Notes: generated by a model not told the origin, from the letters alone. DNA of 34,049 nt from Pseudomonas antarctica (GCF_900624995.1 NZ_UYXQ01000036.1:1-34049), one strand, 5' to 3'. Shown: positions 9,349 through 16,812, numbered from the stretch's first letter. A program made the numbers and translations.

Positions 9349-9397
9349 AGCCCCGGACCGTTCACCCGCAGAGGTATGGGGAGCACGGTCCGGGGCT
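9349..9397 (+). repeat. 12-bp perfect inverted repeat after efeM
   Basis: AGCCCCGGACCG (9349-9360) and CGGTCCGGGGCT (9386-9397) are perfect complements around a 25-base loop, starting six bases after the efeM stop. There is no T tract after the second arm, so it may be a 3'-end stabilising hairpin, a factor-dependent terminator or a decayed intrinsic terminator. Confidence 0.7.
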
Positions 9398-9459
9398 GGC
9401 ACGCGCTTAGCGCTCAGGCGTTCAGTTGGCCCATTCAGAAAGTCGGCGTGGTCGTCAAT

Positions 9460-10197
9460 TTAAATAACTGGCAATGGCGTGCTATCCGCCTTGCCCGTTT
9501 TTGGATTGCTCCAGTACCAAAAACTACCGACCTTAAACCCACGCAGGGGACGCCATGACTGAAGCCGGCCACGCCTGTTTGCTGAGGCTTTGGTGCGAGA
9601 TCGAACCCGCCAGCCAACCAGTAGCCCCTCAACTTCTCCTCAACGATAATCAAATGTGGCGCGGCCTTACCCAACTGCGACACGCCTGGGGCCAGATGCG
9701 ATCGCGACCGACCCTGGCGGCCTGCGCCGATGCCCAGCCCGCCCACGTCCAACGTCAAGGCCGAACAACCCCTTAGCAATATTTGCGCCTGAGAATTCCT
9801 GGTACACCACCAGGAATGGCACAAGTCCTTTCAAGACTGCCTTGTCACGTGCAAAGGCTTCACGTTTTTTTCCAGGGGCAACGAGCCCTCGGCTCGCTGC
9901 AACATAGCCTGGTCGCCCTCATATAAATTGTTATCGGCAATAGTCTTCGCGATGCTTTGGATCTTCGTCGATGCAAATCAGCTTTGGCCAAATGACGGGG
10001 ACTTGCAGCGCGTACTTCCCGCTTTTTTGCGGGCTGCAGCCTGTCTAAACTTGGCTTGGGTGAGTTGCCCATCGCGTCAACGTAGTGCGCCTGAAATCGG
10101 GCGTAGGTGCAGCAGCAGGATCACGAGATTCAGTTTCAGCCCGGTTGCGTGTCGAAACGAATGAAGGCGTGGCTGGCCGATTTATAGCAATTGTCAA
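9460..10197 (-). pseudogene. Frameshifted gene remnant of unknown function
   Basis: No intact gene spans 9344-10374, but on the minus strand protein-like coding continues across several frames. From 10197 a frame reads TIAINRPATPSFV and an Ala/Pro/Thr-rich stretch, ending at a stop in 10050. A one-base shift recovers DGQLTQAKFRQAAARKKAG, an internal TGA, then IAKTIADNNLYEGDQAM. At a seven-base A run (plus-strand T at 9865-9871) the frame shifts again to REAFARDKAVLKGLVPFLVV. Another shift yields LDVGGLGIGAG, and a last one WRPLRGFKVGSFWYW ending at TAA 9462-9460. A Pro/Thr-rich start, helical middle and small hydrophobic stretch could suit a secreted or toxin-like protein, but I do not recognise the family. 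Coordinates mark the readable extent. Confidence 0.45.
9795..9817. repeat. 9-bp inverted repeat inside the degenerate region
   Basis: ATTCCTGGT (9795-9803) and ACCAGGAAT (9809-9817) are perfect complements with a 5-base loop. It lies within the decayed minus-strand coding sequence and has no T tract, so it may be chance. Confidence 0.4.
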
Positions 10198-10333
10198 CAA
10201 TTCAAGTTCTCTGCACGTTTATCGCAAGCGTTCTTATCCGAAAGAACCGTCAATAAAAAGCCTGCGAGGGAGCAAGAAGACGAAACGTAGGAGAGTTCTT
10301 AATGCATCGACGAACATGGCCAGCAATATGGCC

Positions 10334-10350
10334 ACCGGGAAAGACCCGGT
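10334..10350 (-). terminator. Short hairpin downstream of pssA
   Basis: ACCGGG (10334-10339) pairs with CCCGGT (10345-10350) over a 5-base loop, 25 bases past the pssA stop on the minus strand. It lacks a U tract, so termination here is only possible, not shown. Confidence 0.3.
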
Positions 10351-10374
10351 CGGCCTGTGATTGCGTCAGCGCGT

Positions 10375-11718
10375 TCACAAAATACGGTAAAGCAACCGCT
10401 CAATCCGCACCCGACTCACCCGCCGCAAAAACTTACCCACTGCTTGCGGATAATCCACCAGCGTCTGCAACTGCTGGTAACGCTCGATGCGCGTGGTGTG
10501 CTGGAAAATCTGCGCAAGCTCCGTACGCCGTGGCTCCAGCCACTGGCCTTGCGGGTCATCGATCAGCAAGGCGTTTTCCAGGTCCAGGCGGAACGCCCGC
10601 GGGTTGAGGTTATTGCCGGTGAGCAAGGTGTAGCGTTGGTCGACCCACATGCCTTTGAGGTGATAGGTGTTGTCGCCGTCGCGCCACAGGTGCAGGTTCA
10701 ACTGGCCGGCTTCAATCATTGGCTGATGGCGTTTGGCGAAGCGGCGCAGGCTGATTTCATAGAGGTAAGGCAGCGCCGCGATCACCTTGAATGGCTCGCT
10801 GGGCGGGATGTAAAAGTCGTTGGCGGTTTTGTCGCCGACGATGATATCGACCTTCACGCCGCGTGCCAGGGCGCGGTTGATTTCACGGGTCACCGGCAGC
10901 GGCAAGTTGAAGTACGGCGTGCAGATCGTCAGTTGATGCTGGGCGCTGGCGATCAATTCGAGGATCACCCGGTTCAGCGGGTTGTTCTTGCCGACGCCGA
11001 GCAATGGGCTCACCGACAGGTGGCCGTTGGGCAACAGCCCCGCGGTAGTGTCGTAGGCGGCATGCTTGAGGCGGCTGCGCAGGTCGCCGATGTCGTTGCG
11101 CAGGCTGCGGGTGGTCGGCGGATTCGGCAGGTCCAGGCGATGCACCGCCTTGGAGGTGATCAGGCCGTGCTCCACCAAGTGCTGCATTGAATCAGCCAGC
11201 GCTTGGCTATGGATCAGGTGATAACGGTCGTAGCGGTACTTGTCGAACTTGTGCAGGTACACGTTGTTCAGGCTGGCGCCGCTGTACAGCACGCTGTCGT
11301 CGATCACAAAGCCCTTGAGGTGCAACACGCCGAACAGCTCGCGGGTTTGCACCGGCACGCCGTACACCGGCACTTCACTGGCGTGGGATTGGGTCATGGC
11401 CTGATACCAGGCGCTATTGCCCGGTTGCTTACCGGCGCCGATCAACCCGCGTTGGGCGCGCAGCGAGTCGACCACCACCACAATGTCGAGTTCGGGCCGT
11501 GCGGCCTTGGCGGCATGCAAGGCGTCATAGATCTCCTGGCCCGCTTCGTCCTGCTGCAGGTACAGCGCGACGATGTAGATGCGCCGGGTGGCCTGGGGGA
11601 TTTTTTCCAGCAGGCAACGACGAAACGCAGCGGCGCCGGACAGCACCTCGATGGCCTCGGGAGACAGTGGGAAACCGCGCAGTTTGGGCAACAGAGAGCG
11701 TTTGAAGAACGACGGCAT
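10375..11718 (-). CDS. pssA: CDP-diacylglycerol-serine O-phosphatidyltransferase, subclass I
   Basis: Makes phosphatidylserine from CDP-diacylglycerol and serine, the committed step to phosphatidylethanolamine. The protein has 447 residues, matching the E. coli-type enzyme (451) of the phospholipase D superfamily rather than the small membrane-embedded type. Two HKD motifs are visible: H133-L-K135-x4-D140 (HLKGFVIDD), and a second HLKGMWVDQR near residue 360 followed by GNNLNPRAFRLDLENALL. There is no signal peptide or TM helix, consistent with a peripheral enzyme. The gene is divergent from the tetR gene, 125 bases apart. Confidence 0.95.
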   Translation of the reverse strand: MPSFFKRSLLPKLRGFPLSPEAIEVLSGAAAFRRCLLEKIPQATRRIYIVALYLQQDEAGQEIYDALHAAKAARPELDIVVVVDSLRAQRGLIGAGKQPGNSAWYQAMTQSHASEVPVYGVPVQTRELFGVLHLKGFVIDDSVLYSGASLNNVYLHKFDKYRYDRYHLIHSQALADSMQHLVEHGLITSKAVHRLDLPNPPTTRSLRNDIGDLRSRLKHAAYDTTAGLLPNGHLSVSPLLGVGKNNPLNRVILELIASAQHQLTICTPYFNLPLPVTREINRALARGVKVDIIVGDKTANDFYIPPSEPFKVIAALPYLYEISLRRFAKRHQPMIEAGQLNLHLWRDGDNTYHLKGMWVDQRYTLLTGNNLNPRAFRLDLENALLIDDPQGQWLEPRRTELAQIFQHTTRIERYQQLQTLVDYPQAVGKFLRRVSRVRIERLLYRIL

Positions 11719-11807
11719 AAGGCTCGCAATGGGTCGAATCCGAAGAGGCCCAAAGCTTACACCATGGAACTGCTCAGGTCTCGCCGGCGAAGATGGAAAA
11801 AAGTTAA

Positions 11808-11836
11808 TTGACCCAGTAGAACGATCATTCTACTGT
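11808..11836 (+). promoter_or_regulatory. tetR promoter with overlapping 22-bp palindromic operator
   Basis: A palindrome CAGTAGAA (11814-11821), CGATCA, TTCTACTG (11828-11835) lies eight bases before the tetR ATG. A -35 TTGACC (11808-11813) and -10 TACTGT (11831-11836), 17 bases apart, bracket it, so a bound TetR dimer would cover the promoter. TTCTA-centred palindromes with AACGATC cores are common for TetR proteins; autorepression is inferred. Confidence 0.72.
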
Positions 11837-11843
11837 TCGCAGC

Positions 11844-12407
11844 ATGAATGACATAACCTGCTATGACACCCGCGACATTATCCTCGACGTCACCGAAAAG
11901 TTGATCTATCGCCATGGCATCGCCGCCACCGGCATGGCATTACTGGTGAAAACCGCCGGGGTCTCGCGCAAAAGTATTTACCGCTACTTTGCCAACAAAG
12001 ATGAGTTGGTGATTGCCGCCCTGCAACGTCGCGACGAACGCTGGATGCAGTGGCTGCGCAGTGAAGTTGAACGCAGCGACGGCAGTGCCGAGCGCTTGCT
12101 GGGGCTATTCAGCGCGCTCAAGGCCTGGTTTGGTTCGGCGGACTTTCGCGGTTGCGCCTTTATCAACACCAGTGGTGAAACTGGCAACCCACACGACCCG
12201 GTGCGCCTGCTCGCCAAGGCGCACAAACAGAAACTGTTCGAGTACGCACTTGAACTGTGTAAAGCACATGGCTCCCCCGACCCTGAACGGCAGGCCGCGC
12301 AACTGCTGATCCTGATCGATGGCGCCATTACCGTTGCCCTGGTGATGGGCGATTCAACCGCCGCTGATCATGCGCACTGCATGGCGCGAACGTTACTGGG
12401 ACTTTGA
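11844..12407 (+). CDS. TetR/AcrR-family transcriptional regulator
   Basis: Repressor of 187 residues. The N-terminal TetR helix-turn-helix spans about residues 10-57, with the motif GVSRKSIYRYFANKDELV giving the recognition helix. The C-terminal half is the variable ligand-binding domain (FGSADFRGCAFINTSGE, a motif seen in many YcdC/NemR-like TetR proteins). An 11814-11835 palindrome overlaps its promoter. The predicted transcription start falls at or next to the ATG and no Shine-Dalgarno is visible, so the mRNA may be leaderless. It is followed 54 bases later by a DUF1348 gene on the same strand that is probably co-regulated. Ligand unknown. Confidence 0.9.
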   Translation: MNDITCYDTRDIILDVTEKLIYRHGIAATGMALLVKTAGVSRKSIYRYFANKDELVIAALQRRDERWMQWLRSEVERSDGSAERLLGLFSALKAWFGSADFRGCAFINTSGETGNPHDPVRLLAKAHKQKLFEYALELCKAHGSPDPERQAAQLLILIDGAITVALVMGDSTAADHAHCMARTLLGL

Positions 12408-12461
12408 ACGCACTGGCCCCGCAACGTTGGCTAAACCCTATTGTTCCCTGGAGCAGTTCCC

Positions 12462-12941
12462 ATGTCATCTAACCCAGAAATACGCCCGCCCCTGCCGCCG
12501 TTTACCCGTGAGTCGGCGATTGAGAAAGTTCGCCTGGCCGAAGACGGCTGGAACTCCCGCGACCCGCAACGGGTGTCGCTGGCCTACACCCTGGACACGC
12601 AATGGCGCAACCGCGCTGAATGGGTGCATAACCGTGAAGAAGCCAAGGGCTTCCTGACCCGTAAATGGGCCAAGGAGCTGGACTATCGCTTAATCAAGGA
12701 ATTGTGGGCCTTCAGCGGTGACCGTATCGCCGTGCGTTATGCGTACGAGTGGCACGATGACAGCGGTCACTGGTTCCGCTCCTACGGCAACGAGAACTGG
12801 GAATTCGACGAGAATGGCCTGATGGTCAACCGTTTTGCCTGCATCAACGACCTGCCGATCAAGGACAGCGAGCGCAAGTTCCACTGGCCGCTGGGGCGGC
12901 GCCCGGATGATCATCCGGGGCTGTCTGAGCTCGGGCTATAG
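12462..12941 (+). CDS. DUF1348 family (NTF2/SnoaL-like) protein
   Basis: A 159-residue cytoplasmic protein of the DUF1348 family, which folds as an NTF2-like cone (SnoaL-type) and is often encoded next to TetR regulators. Family features seen are EKVRLAEDGWNSRDPQRVSLAYT at the N-terminus, WRNRAEWVHNREEAKGFLTRKW, and a YEWHDDSGHWFRSYGNENWEFDENG core. The ATG at 12462 is chosen because GGAG (12450-12453) lies eight bases upstream. Biochemical role is not established; the tetR neighbour suggests induction by a small compound. It is followed directly by a REPIN. Confidence 0.88.
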   Translation: MSSNPEIRPPLPPFTRESAIEKVRLAEDGWNSRDPQRVSLAYTLDTQWRNRAEWVHNREEAKGFLTRKWAKELDYRLIKELWAFSGDRIAVRYAYEWHDDSGHWFRSYGNENWEFDENGLMVNRFACINDLPIKDSERKFHWPLGRRPDDHPGLSELGL

Positions 12942-12960
12942 ATCGCACACCCTAAAAAAT

Positions 12961-13050
12961 ATGGGAGCGGGCTTGCTCGCGAAAGCGCAGTGTCAGCTAA
13001 CACAGGTGCCAGCTGATCAAACGCCTTCGCGAGCACGCCCGCTCCCGCAT
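12961..13050. repeat. REPIN (inverted pair of Pseudomonas REP sequences)
   Basis: The arm GGGAGCGGGCTTGCTCGCGAA at 12963 onward and its near-complement TTCGCGAGCACGCCCGCTCCC (ending 13047) flank a 34-base spacer. This is the common Pseudomonas REP doublet, sitting between convergent genes where it could act as a 3'-end hairpin. One base in the second arm (CACG for CAAG) departs from perfect symmetry. Confidence 0.87.
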
Positions 13051-13068
13051 TTTGCCCGTCTGTGTCTG

Positions 13069-14226
13069 TTAGTCCTGATTCAGACCGACCCGATACAACA
13101 CGCCGTCATCCGCATCCGTCAGCACATATAAAAACCCATCCGGCCCCTGCCGCACATCGCGGATCCGTGCTTTCAAACCGCCCAACAAGCGCTCCTCATG
13201 AATCACCTTGTCGCCATCGAACTGCAAACGAATCAACTCCTGGCTGGCCAACGCACCGATGAACAGGTTGTGCTGCCACGCCTTGAACCGGTCGGCGTCA
13301 TAAAACGCCATGCCACTGATAGCCGGTGATTTCTCCCAGACGTGATGCGGCGCCACCGTGCCTTCCACGGTCTTGCCCTTGGCTTCGGGAATCGGCGTCA
13401 GTGAATAATTGATGCCATGGGTCGCCAACGGCCAGCCGTAGTTCTTGCCGCGCTCAATGATATTGATTTCATCACCGCCCCGTGGCCCATGCTCATTTTC
13501 CCAGAGCGTGCCGCTCCACGGGTTCAACGCCAGCCCCTGCGGGTTGCGCTGGCCGTAGGACCAAATCTCTGGGCGCACGCCCTCTTGGCCCACAAAAGGG
13601 TTGTCATCCGGCACACGACCATCCGGGAATATCCGTACGACCTTGCCTTGCAGCTTGTCCAGGTCCTGGGCCGTCGGCCGGTCGTTGTTCTCTCCCAAGG
13701 TCACGAACAGGTAGCCATCACGGTCAAAGGCCAGGCGCGATCCGAAGTGGTTGCCAGTGGACAGCTTGGGCTCCTGGCGCAGGATCACCTTGAAATCCTT
13801 CAAGCCGCTCAAGTCATCGGCCAACCGCCCCCGGCCCACGGCAGTCCCGGCTTTGCCGCCCTCGCCCCCACCTTCGGCGTATGACAGGTAAACCATGCGG
13901 TCCTGCTTGAAGTCCGGCGACAGCACCACATCGAGCAAACCGCCCTGCCCTTTGGCCCACACCTGCGGCACGCCGGTCAAAGGCGCAGAAAGCTTGCCGT
14001 CCGGGCTGACAAAACGCAGATGGCCTGGGCGCTCAGTCACCAGCAAGCCTCGTTTGTCCGGCAGAAACGCCACGGCCCAAGGGTGATCCAGACCTTTGAC
14101 GATCGGGGTCGCGGTGATGCGGCCTTGTTCGCTCGTAAACGACTGAACATCCGCCGCGTATACCGCCGCCAATGGCAGCAACGTAGTTGCACACATAGCG
14201 GCTAGCAGGGTTTTGCGTAGGAACAT
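13069..14226 (-). CDS. Periplasmic PQQ-dependent aldose sugar dehydrogenase (YliI/Asd-type, GSDH family)
   Basis: A 385-residue exported protein of the glucose/sorbosone dehydrogenase family (PF07995), a six-bladed propeller that oxidises aldoses using PQQ. The start ATG at 14226 has AAGGA nine bases upstream. A Sec signal ends near VYAADV. Conserved motifs include LDHPWAVAFLPD, GQGGLLDVVLSPDF, the TGNHFGSRLAFDRDGYLFVTLG stretch with the catalytic His, and WSYGQRNPQGLALNPWSGTLW ahead of ENEHGPRGGDEINII. It lies 12 bases after a small secreted-protein gene, likely on the same transcript. The exact sugar is not predictable from sequence. Confidence 0.92.
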   Translation of the reverse strand: MFLRKTLLAAMCATTLLPLAAVYAADVQSFTSEQGRITATPIVKGLDHPWAVAFLPDKRGLLVTERPGHLRFVSPDGKLSAPLTGVPQVWAKGQGGLLDVVLSPDFKQDRMVYLSYAEGGGEGGKAGTAVGRGRLADDLSGLKDFKVILRQEPKLSTGNHFGSRLAFDRDGYLFVTLGENNDRPTAQDLDKLQGKVVRIFPDGRVPDDNPFVGQEGVRPEIWSYGQRNPQGLALNPWSGTLWENEHGPRGGDEINIIERGKNYGWPLATHGINYSLTPIPEAKGKTVEGTVAPHHVWEKSPAISGMAFYDADRFKAWQHNLFIGALASQELIRLQFDGDKVIHEERLLGGLKARIRDVRQGPDGFLYVLTDADDGVLYRVGLNQD

Positions 14227-14238
14227 AAGACACAATCC

Positions 14239-14553
14239 TTACCGGCGATTGCCGTTGGCATCGTAAGTGGGCGCTTGGGTTTGAGTGGTGGGACGGCTCG
14301 GCGCGGCATGACGCGCTGGGTAGCGATTACCGATGCCGCCGTTTTCCACAGTGGGTGCCGGGCGGGTCGGCGCTGTTTGGATACCGCGAACGGCCGGTGC
14401 ATTAGGCTGAGTGCCCTGCATGCTGTTCGGGTTGGCCCGATGAATAGGGCTGTTGTTGGTGTCATAGGTGCCGGGCAGGTTCTGCGCCTGGGCAAATGGC
14501 GCCAGCGCCAGGCCCAACGCGAGTACAGCGAGATAACGCACAGAGCTGTTCAT
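14239..14553 (-). CDS. Small secreted Asn/Pro/Thr-rich protein
   Basis: A 104-residue protein with a clear Sec signal (hydrophobic residues 7-20, cleavage after AQA near 23) and a low-complexity mature part rich in Asn, Pro, Thr, Gln and Arg with no predicted helix or domain. The ribosome site GAGAGG is seven bases upstream of the ATG. It is translated immediately ahead of the sugar dehydrogenase, with 12 bases between. The mature chain looks disordered. I do not recognise a named family; the operon position suggests a periplasmic or surface role linked to the dehydrogenase, which is only inference. Confidence 0.75.
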   Translation of the reverse strand: MNSSVRYLAVLALGLALAPFAQAQNLPGTYDTNNSPIHRANPNSMQGTQPNAPAVRGIQTAPTRPAPTVENGGIGNRYPARHAAPSRPTTQTQAPTYDANGNRR

Positions 14554-14739
14554 GACAAAGCCTCTCTAGGGCGAGTAGTACGTGCTTTCGATAACACGCT
14601 ACGCCCAGGGTTCGGCTTTCGACACTAAATAGTTTCTCATCAGGTGTAACACAATCTGTCCGCGCAGCTGCCCGCCGAAACTTTCCCCGGCGCCTGCAAG
14701 TCACCAGAACGCACAGCCTCTTCTCAAGAAAACGCAGGC

Positions 14740-15053
14740 ATGCCAAGGGCAATCTGGAAAGGCGCCATCAGCTTCGGCTTGGTCCACATCCCGGTATCAC
14801 TGGTCTCAGCCACGACCGCCCATGGCGTTGATTTTGATTGGCTGGACACACGCAGCACGGACCCAGTGGGCGACAAGCGCATCAACAAGACCACCGGCAA
14901 AGAAGTCACCAAGGAGACTGTCGTCAAGGGCGTGGCCTTAGAGAAAGGCCGCTATGGGGTGCCCAGCGAAGACGAAATTCGCTCGGCCCACCCCAAGTCG
15001 ACCCGTGGGCCGGTTATGCCAATCGGCAGAAGATCAGTAAGAAGATGTAGGGC
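14740..15053 (+). pseudogene. ku: Truncated Ku gene (NHEJ DNA-end-binding protein), fused to an unrelated 3' tail
   Basis: The first about 87 residues are a standard bacterial Ku N-terminus (RAIWKGAISFGLVHIPVSLV, DFDWLDTRSTDPVG, INKTTGKEVTKETVVKGV, the SEDEIRSAHPKST segment). Bacterial Ku is about 270-300 residues; here identity stops abruptly after AHPKST near 15003 and the remaining two thirds are missing. In the +1 frame after the break, codons read DPWAGYANRQKISKKM and a stop at 15051-15053, which looks like the natural C-terminus of another protein. The simplest explanation is a deletion joining the 5' end of ku to the 3' end of a neighbouring gene. The original frame would run to 15102 as non-Ku sequence. 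Confidence 0.8.
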
Positions 15054-15098
15054 AAGCTGGGCGCGAAGCCACCACCGTGATTCGCGCCCGAGGATGTT

Positions 15099-16010
15099 TT
15101 AGATGAGGATAAAGATCAGCGCCAAGCCGGCAAAAATCGCCCACTTTTCCAGATAATAGCGTGCGCGATTACGCTTTTTCAGCTCTTTGCCACGCAGGCG
15201 GATTTTGTACAGGCGGGTAAACGCACGGTTCAGGCCGCCGGTCTTGTCGCCGTCATCATTGGGCGAGCCGGCCGCCGCCATTACGTTACGGCTGAACCAG
15301 CGGTTGAACGCCGCCGCCCAGCGGTACTTCATCGGGCGCTCGATGTCGCAGAACAGGATGATGCGGTTCTGCTGCGTGGTGTTTTCCGCGTAATGAATGA
15401 AAGTCTCATCAAACATCACCGGCTCGCCGTCGCGCCAGTAATAGCTTTCGCCGTCCACATTGATGTAACAGCCCGGATCGTTAGGTGTTTCCAAGCCCAA
15501 GTGATAGCGGTAGGAGCCGGCATAAGGGTCGCGGTGGCGCACCAGTTTGGAGCCCGGCGGCAACTCGGCAAACATCGCAGCCTTGATCGAACCGATGCGT
15601 TGCACCAGCTCAGTGGTGCGCGGGCACAGTTTCATCGCCGACGGGTGGCTGTCGCCGTACCATTTGAGGTAGAAACGCTTCCAGCCAGACTTGAAGAACG
15701 AGTTGAAACCCACATCGTTGTACTGGTCAGAGCGCTTGATTTCGCCCATACGCATGAGGTTCTGGCCTTCCTGGCGGATTTCTTCCCAGTGTTCCTGCAG
15801 CGGGCTCAGGTCCGGAAAGTCGCTGGGCGACAGGAACGGGCGGCTGGGCTGCTTGGAGAACAAGTAGAGGAAACAGTTGATCGGCGCCAGGAACGTCGAG
15901 TGATCACTAAGCTGGCGGCCCAGCTTGTGTCGCACCCGACCACGCAGGTGAACATACGCAATGGAGGCAACGTAGAGAGCAACAATGATAAGTTTCAAGG
16001 GATTCGTCAC
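15099..16010 (-). CDS. lpxO: LpxO, lipid A 2-hydroxylase (Fe2+/2-oxoglutarate dioxygenase)
   Basis: Adds a 2-hydroxyl to secondary acyl chains of lipid A at the inner membrane. The protein has 303 residues, similar to known LpxO (about 300), with an N-terminal membrane anchor (residues 5-20) and a C-terminal hydrophobic segment (IFAGLALIFILI). The aspartyl/asparaginyl beta-hydroxylase fold is shown by the iron motif H159-R160-D161, the distal iron ligand H206 and the 2-oxoglutarate-binding R216. The start is a GTG at 16010 without a clear ribosome site; a TTG four codons later is possible. It is monocistronic, convergent with the ku remnant. Confidence 0.92.
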   Translation of the reverse strand: MTNPLKLIIVALYVASIAYVHLRGRVRHKLGRQLSDHSTFLAPINCFLYLFSKQPSRPFLSPSDFPDLSPLQEHWEEIRQEGQNLMRMGEIKRSDQYNDVGFNSFFKSGWKRFYLKWYGDSHPSAMKLCPRTTELVQRIGSIKAAMFAELPPGSKLVRHRDPYAGSYRYHLGLETPNDPGCYINVDGESYYWRDGEPVMFDETFIHYAENTTQQNRIILFCDIERPMKYRWAAAFNRWFSRNVMAAAGSPNDDGDKTGGLNRAFTRLYKIRLRGKELKKRNRARYYLEKWAIFAGLALIFILI

Positions 16011-16160
16011 AAGTCAGTAGAGAGAACAGGCTGCTCCTGCGTGCCCGCAAAGGCCGAGGATTGGATAAGCAGCACCTGAAATCACAATTCACATATACGC
16101 GACACGACCGGCGGTTCGACCACCGGTTCATGACCATTGGTAGTTATTTAGCCACAGTTT

Positions 16161-16176
16161 GTAACCAAAGGTTAAC
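16161..16176. promoter_or_regulatory. Palindromic site between lpxO and the TIGR03067-like gene
   Basis: GTAACC (16161-16166), AAA, GGTTAAC (16170-16176) forms a near-perfect short palindrome in an AT-rich stretch of the 278-base divergent intergenic region. It could be an operator; no regulator is assigned. Confidence 0.35.
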
Positions 16177-16288
16177 TTAGAATTGTGAAAAGCTGTCCAG
16201 TCATTGTGCTGGATCAACACACGCGCTTGTCTCGCCGCCGCCTGCGTGGTGCACTGTAAGAAACCACCTTCAACAAAATGGAATTTGT

Positions 16289-16675
16289 ATGTCAGCTCTG
16301 TTACACAGCGATCATCAAGCCCTGCAAGGCACCTGGGAGCAAACCGCGCTCGAAGACAGCGGTGTACTCAACCCGATCGACGGCCACAGCGCGCCAGGCG
16401 CCCTGACCACCCTCTCCGGCGACTGCTTTGAAGTGCGTACGACAAGCGGCGAGGTGCTGCTGGCCGGTCGGTTTTCCCTGGACAGCAGCACCTCGCCCAA
16501 AAGTATTACCTGGGTTGACGCCATAGGCGAAGACGCCGGTAAGCAACTGCCAGCCAGCTACCGCCTCGACGGCGATGTTTTTGTGTTTATAGCCGCCGAT
16601 GAAGGCATGCCCCGGCCGACCGTTTTCAGCACCGGGCCAGGGCAAACCATGCGCACCTTCGTACGCCGCCGCTAA
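16289..16675 (+). CDS. TIGR03067-domain-like hypothetical protein
   Basis: A 128-residue soluble protein without a signal peptide; GGAA sits six bases before the ATG. Its pattern LQGTWEQTALEDSG near the start, FSLDSSTSPKSITWVDA in the middle and YRLDGDVFVF, ending in RPTVFSTGPGQ, resembles the TIGR03067 domain, a lipocalin-like beta-fold best known from planctomycetes. Function is not known. It is divergent from lpxO and is followed about 90 bases later by a strong terminator, so it is a single-gene transcript. The match is from memory of the motif order and not from a profile search. Confidence 0.7.
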   Translation: MSALLHSDHQALQGTWEQTALEDSGVLNPIDGHSAPGALTTLSGDCFEVRTTSGEVLLAGRFSLDSSTSPKSITWVDAIGEDAGKQLPASYRLDGDVFVFIAADEGMPRPTVFSTGPGQTMRTFVRRR

Positions 16676-16766
16676 GACGCACACATCCGAACTTGCGACA
16701 GCGTTTTCACATGGCCTTCACTTCTGGGCCTATAGGGTGAGGCCTACCTACTCCAGTGATTAACTT

Positions 16767-16795
16767 GGCCCGCCTCTCATCGCGGGCCTTTTTTT
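16767..16795 (+). terminator. Rho-independent terminator
   Basis: GGCCCGC (16767-16773) pairs with GCGGGCC (16782-16788) across an eight-base loop, then seven T (16789-16795). It closes the transcript of the gene ending at 16675; the opposite strand has no T run. Confidence 0.9.
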
Positions 16796-16812
16796 GCGCG
16801 AGGGAAAGCCGC

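Noticed and set aside
9435..9824. 129-codon minus-strand ORF considered as a LysR C-terminal domain
   Set aside because: A loose resemblance (VEEKLRGYWLA, APKPQQTG) was not convincing, and the coherent reading needs frame changes across this region, so it is folded into the degenerate remnant.
10018..10033. Hairpin CCCGC-TTTTTT-GCGGG as a terminator
   Set aside because: The T stretch is in the loop, not after the stem, and no gene ends nearby.
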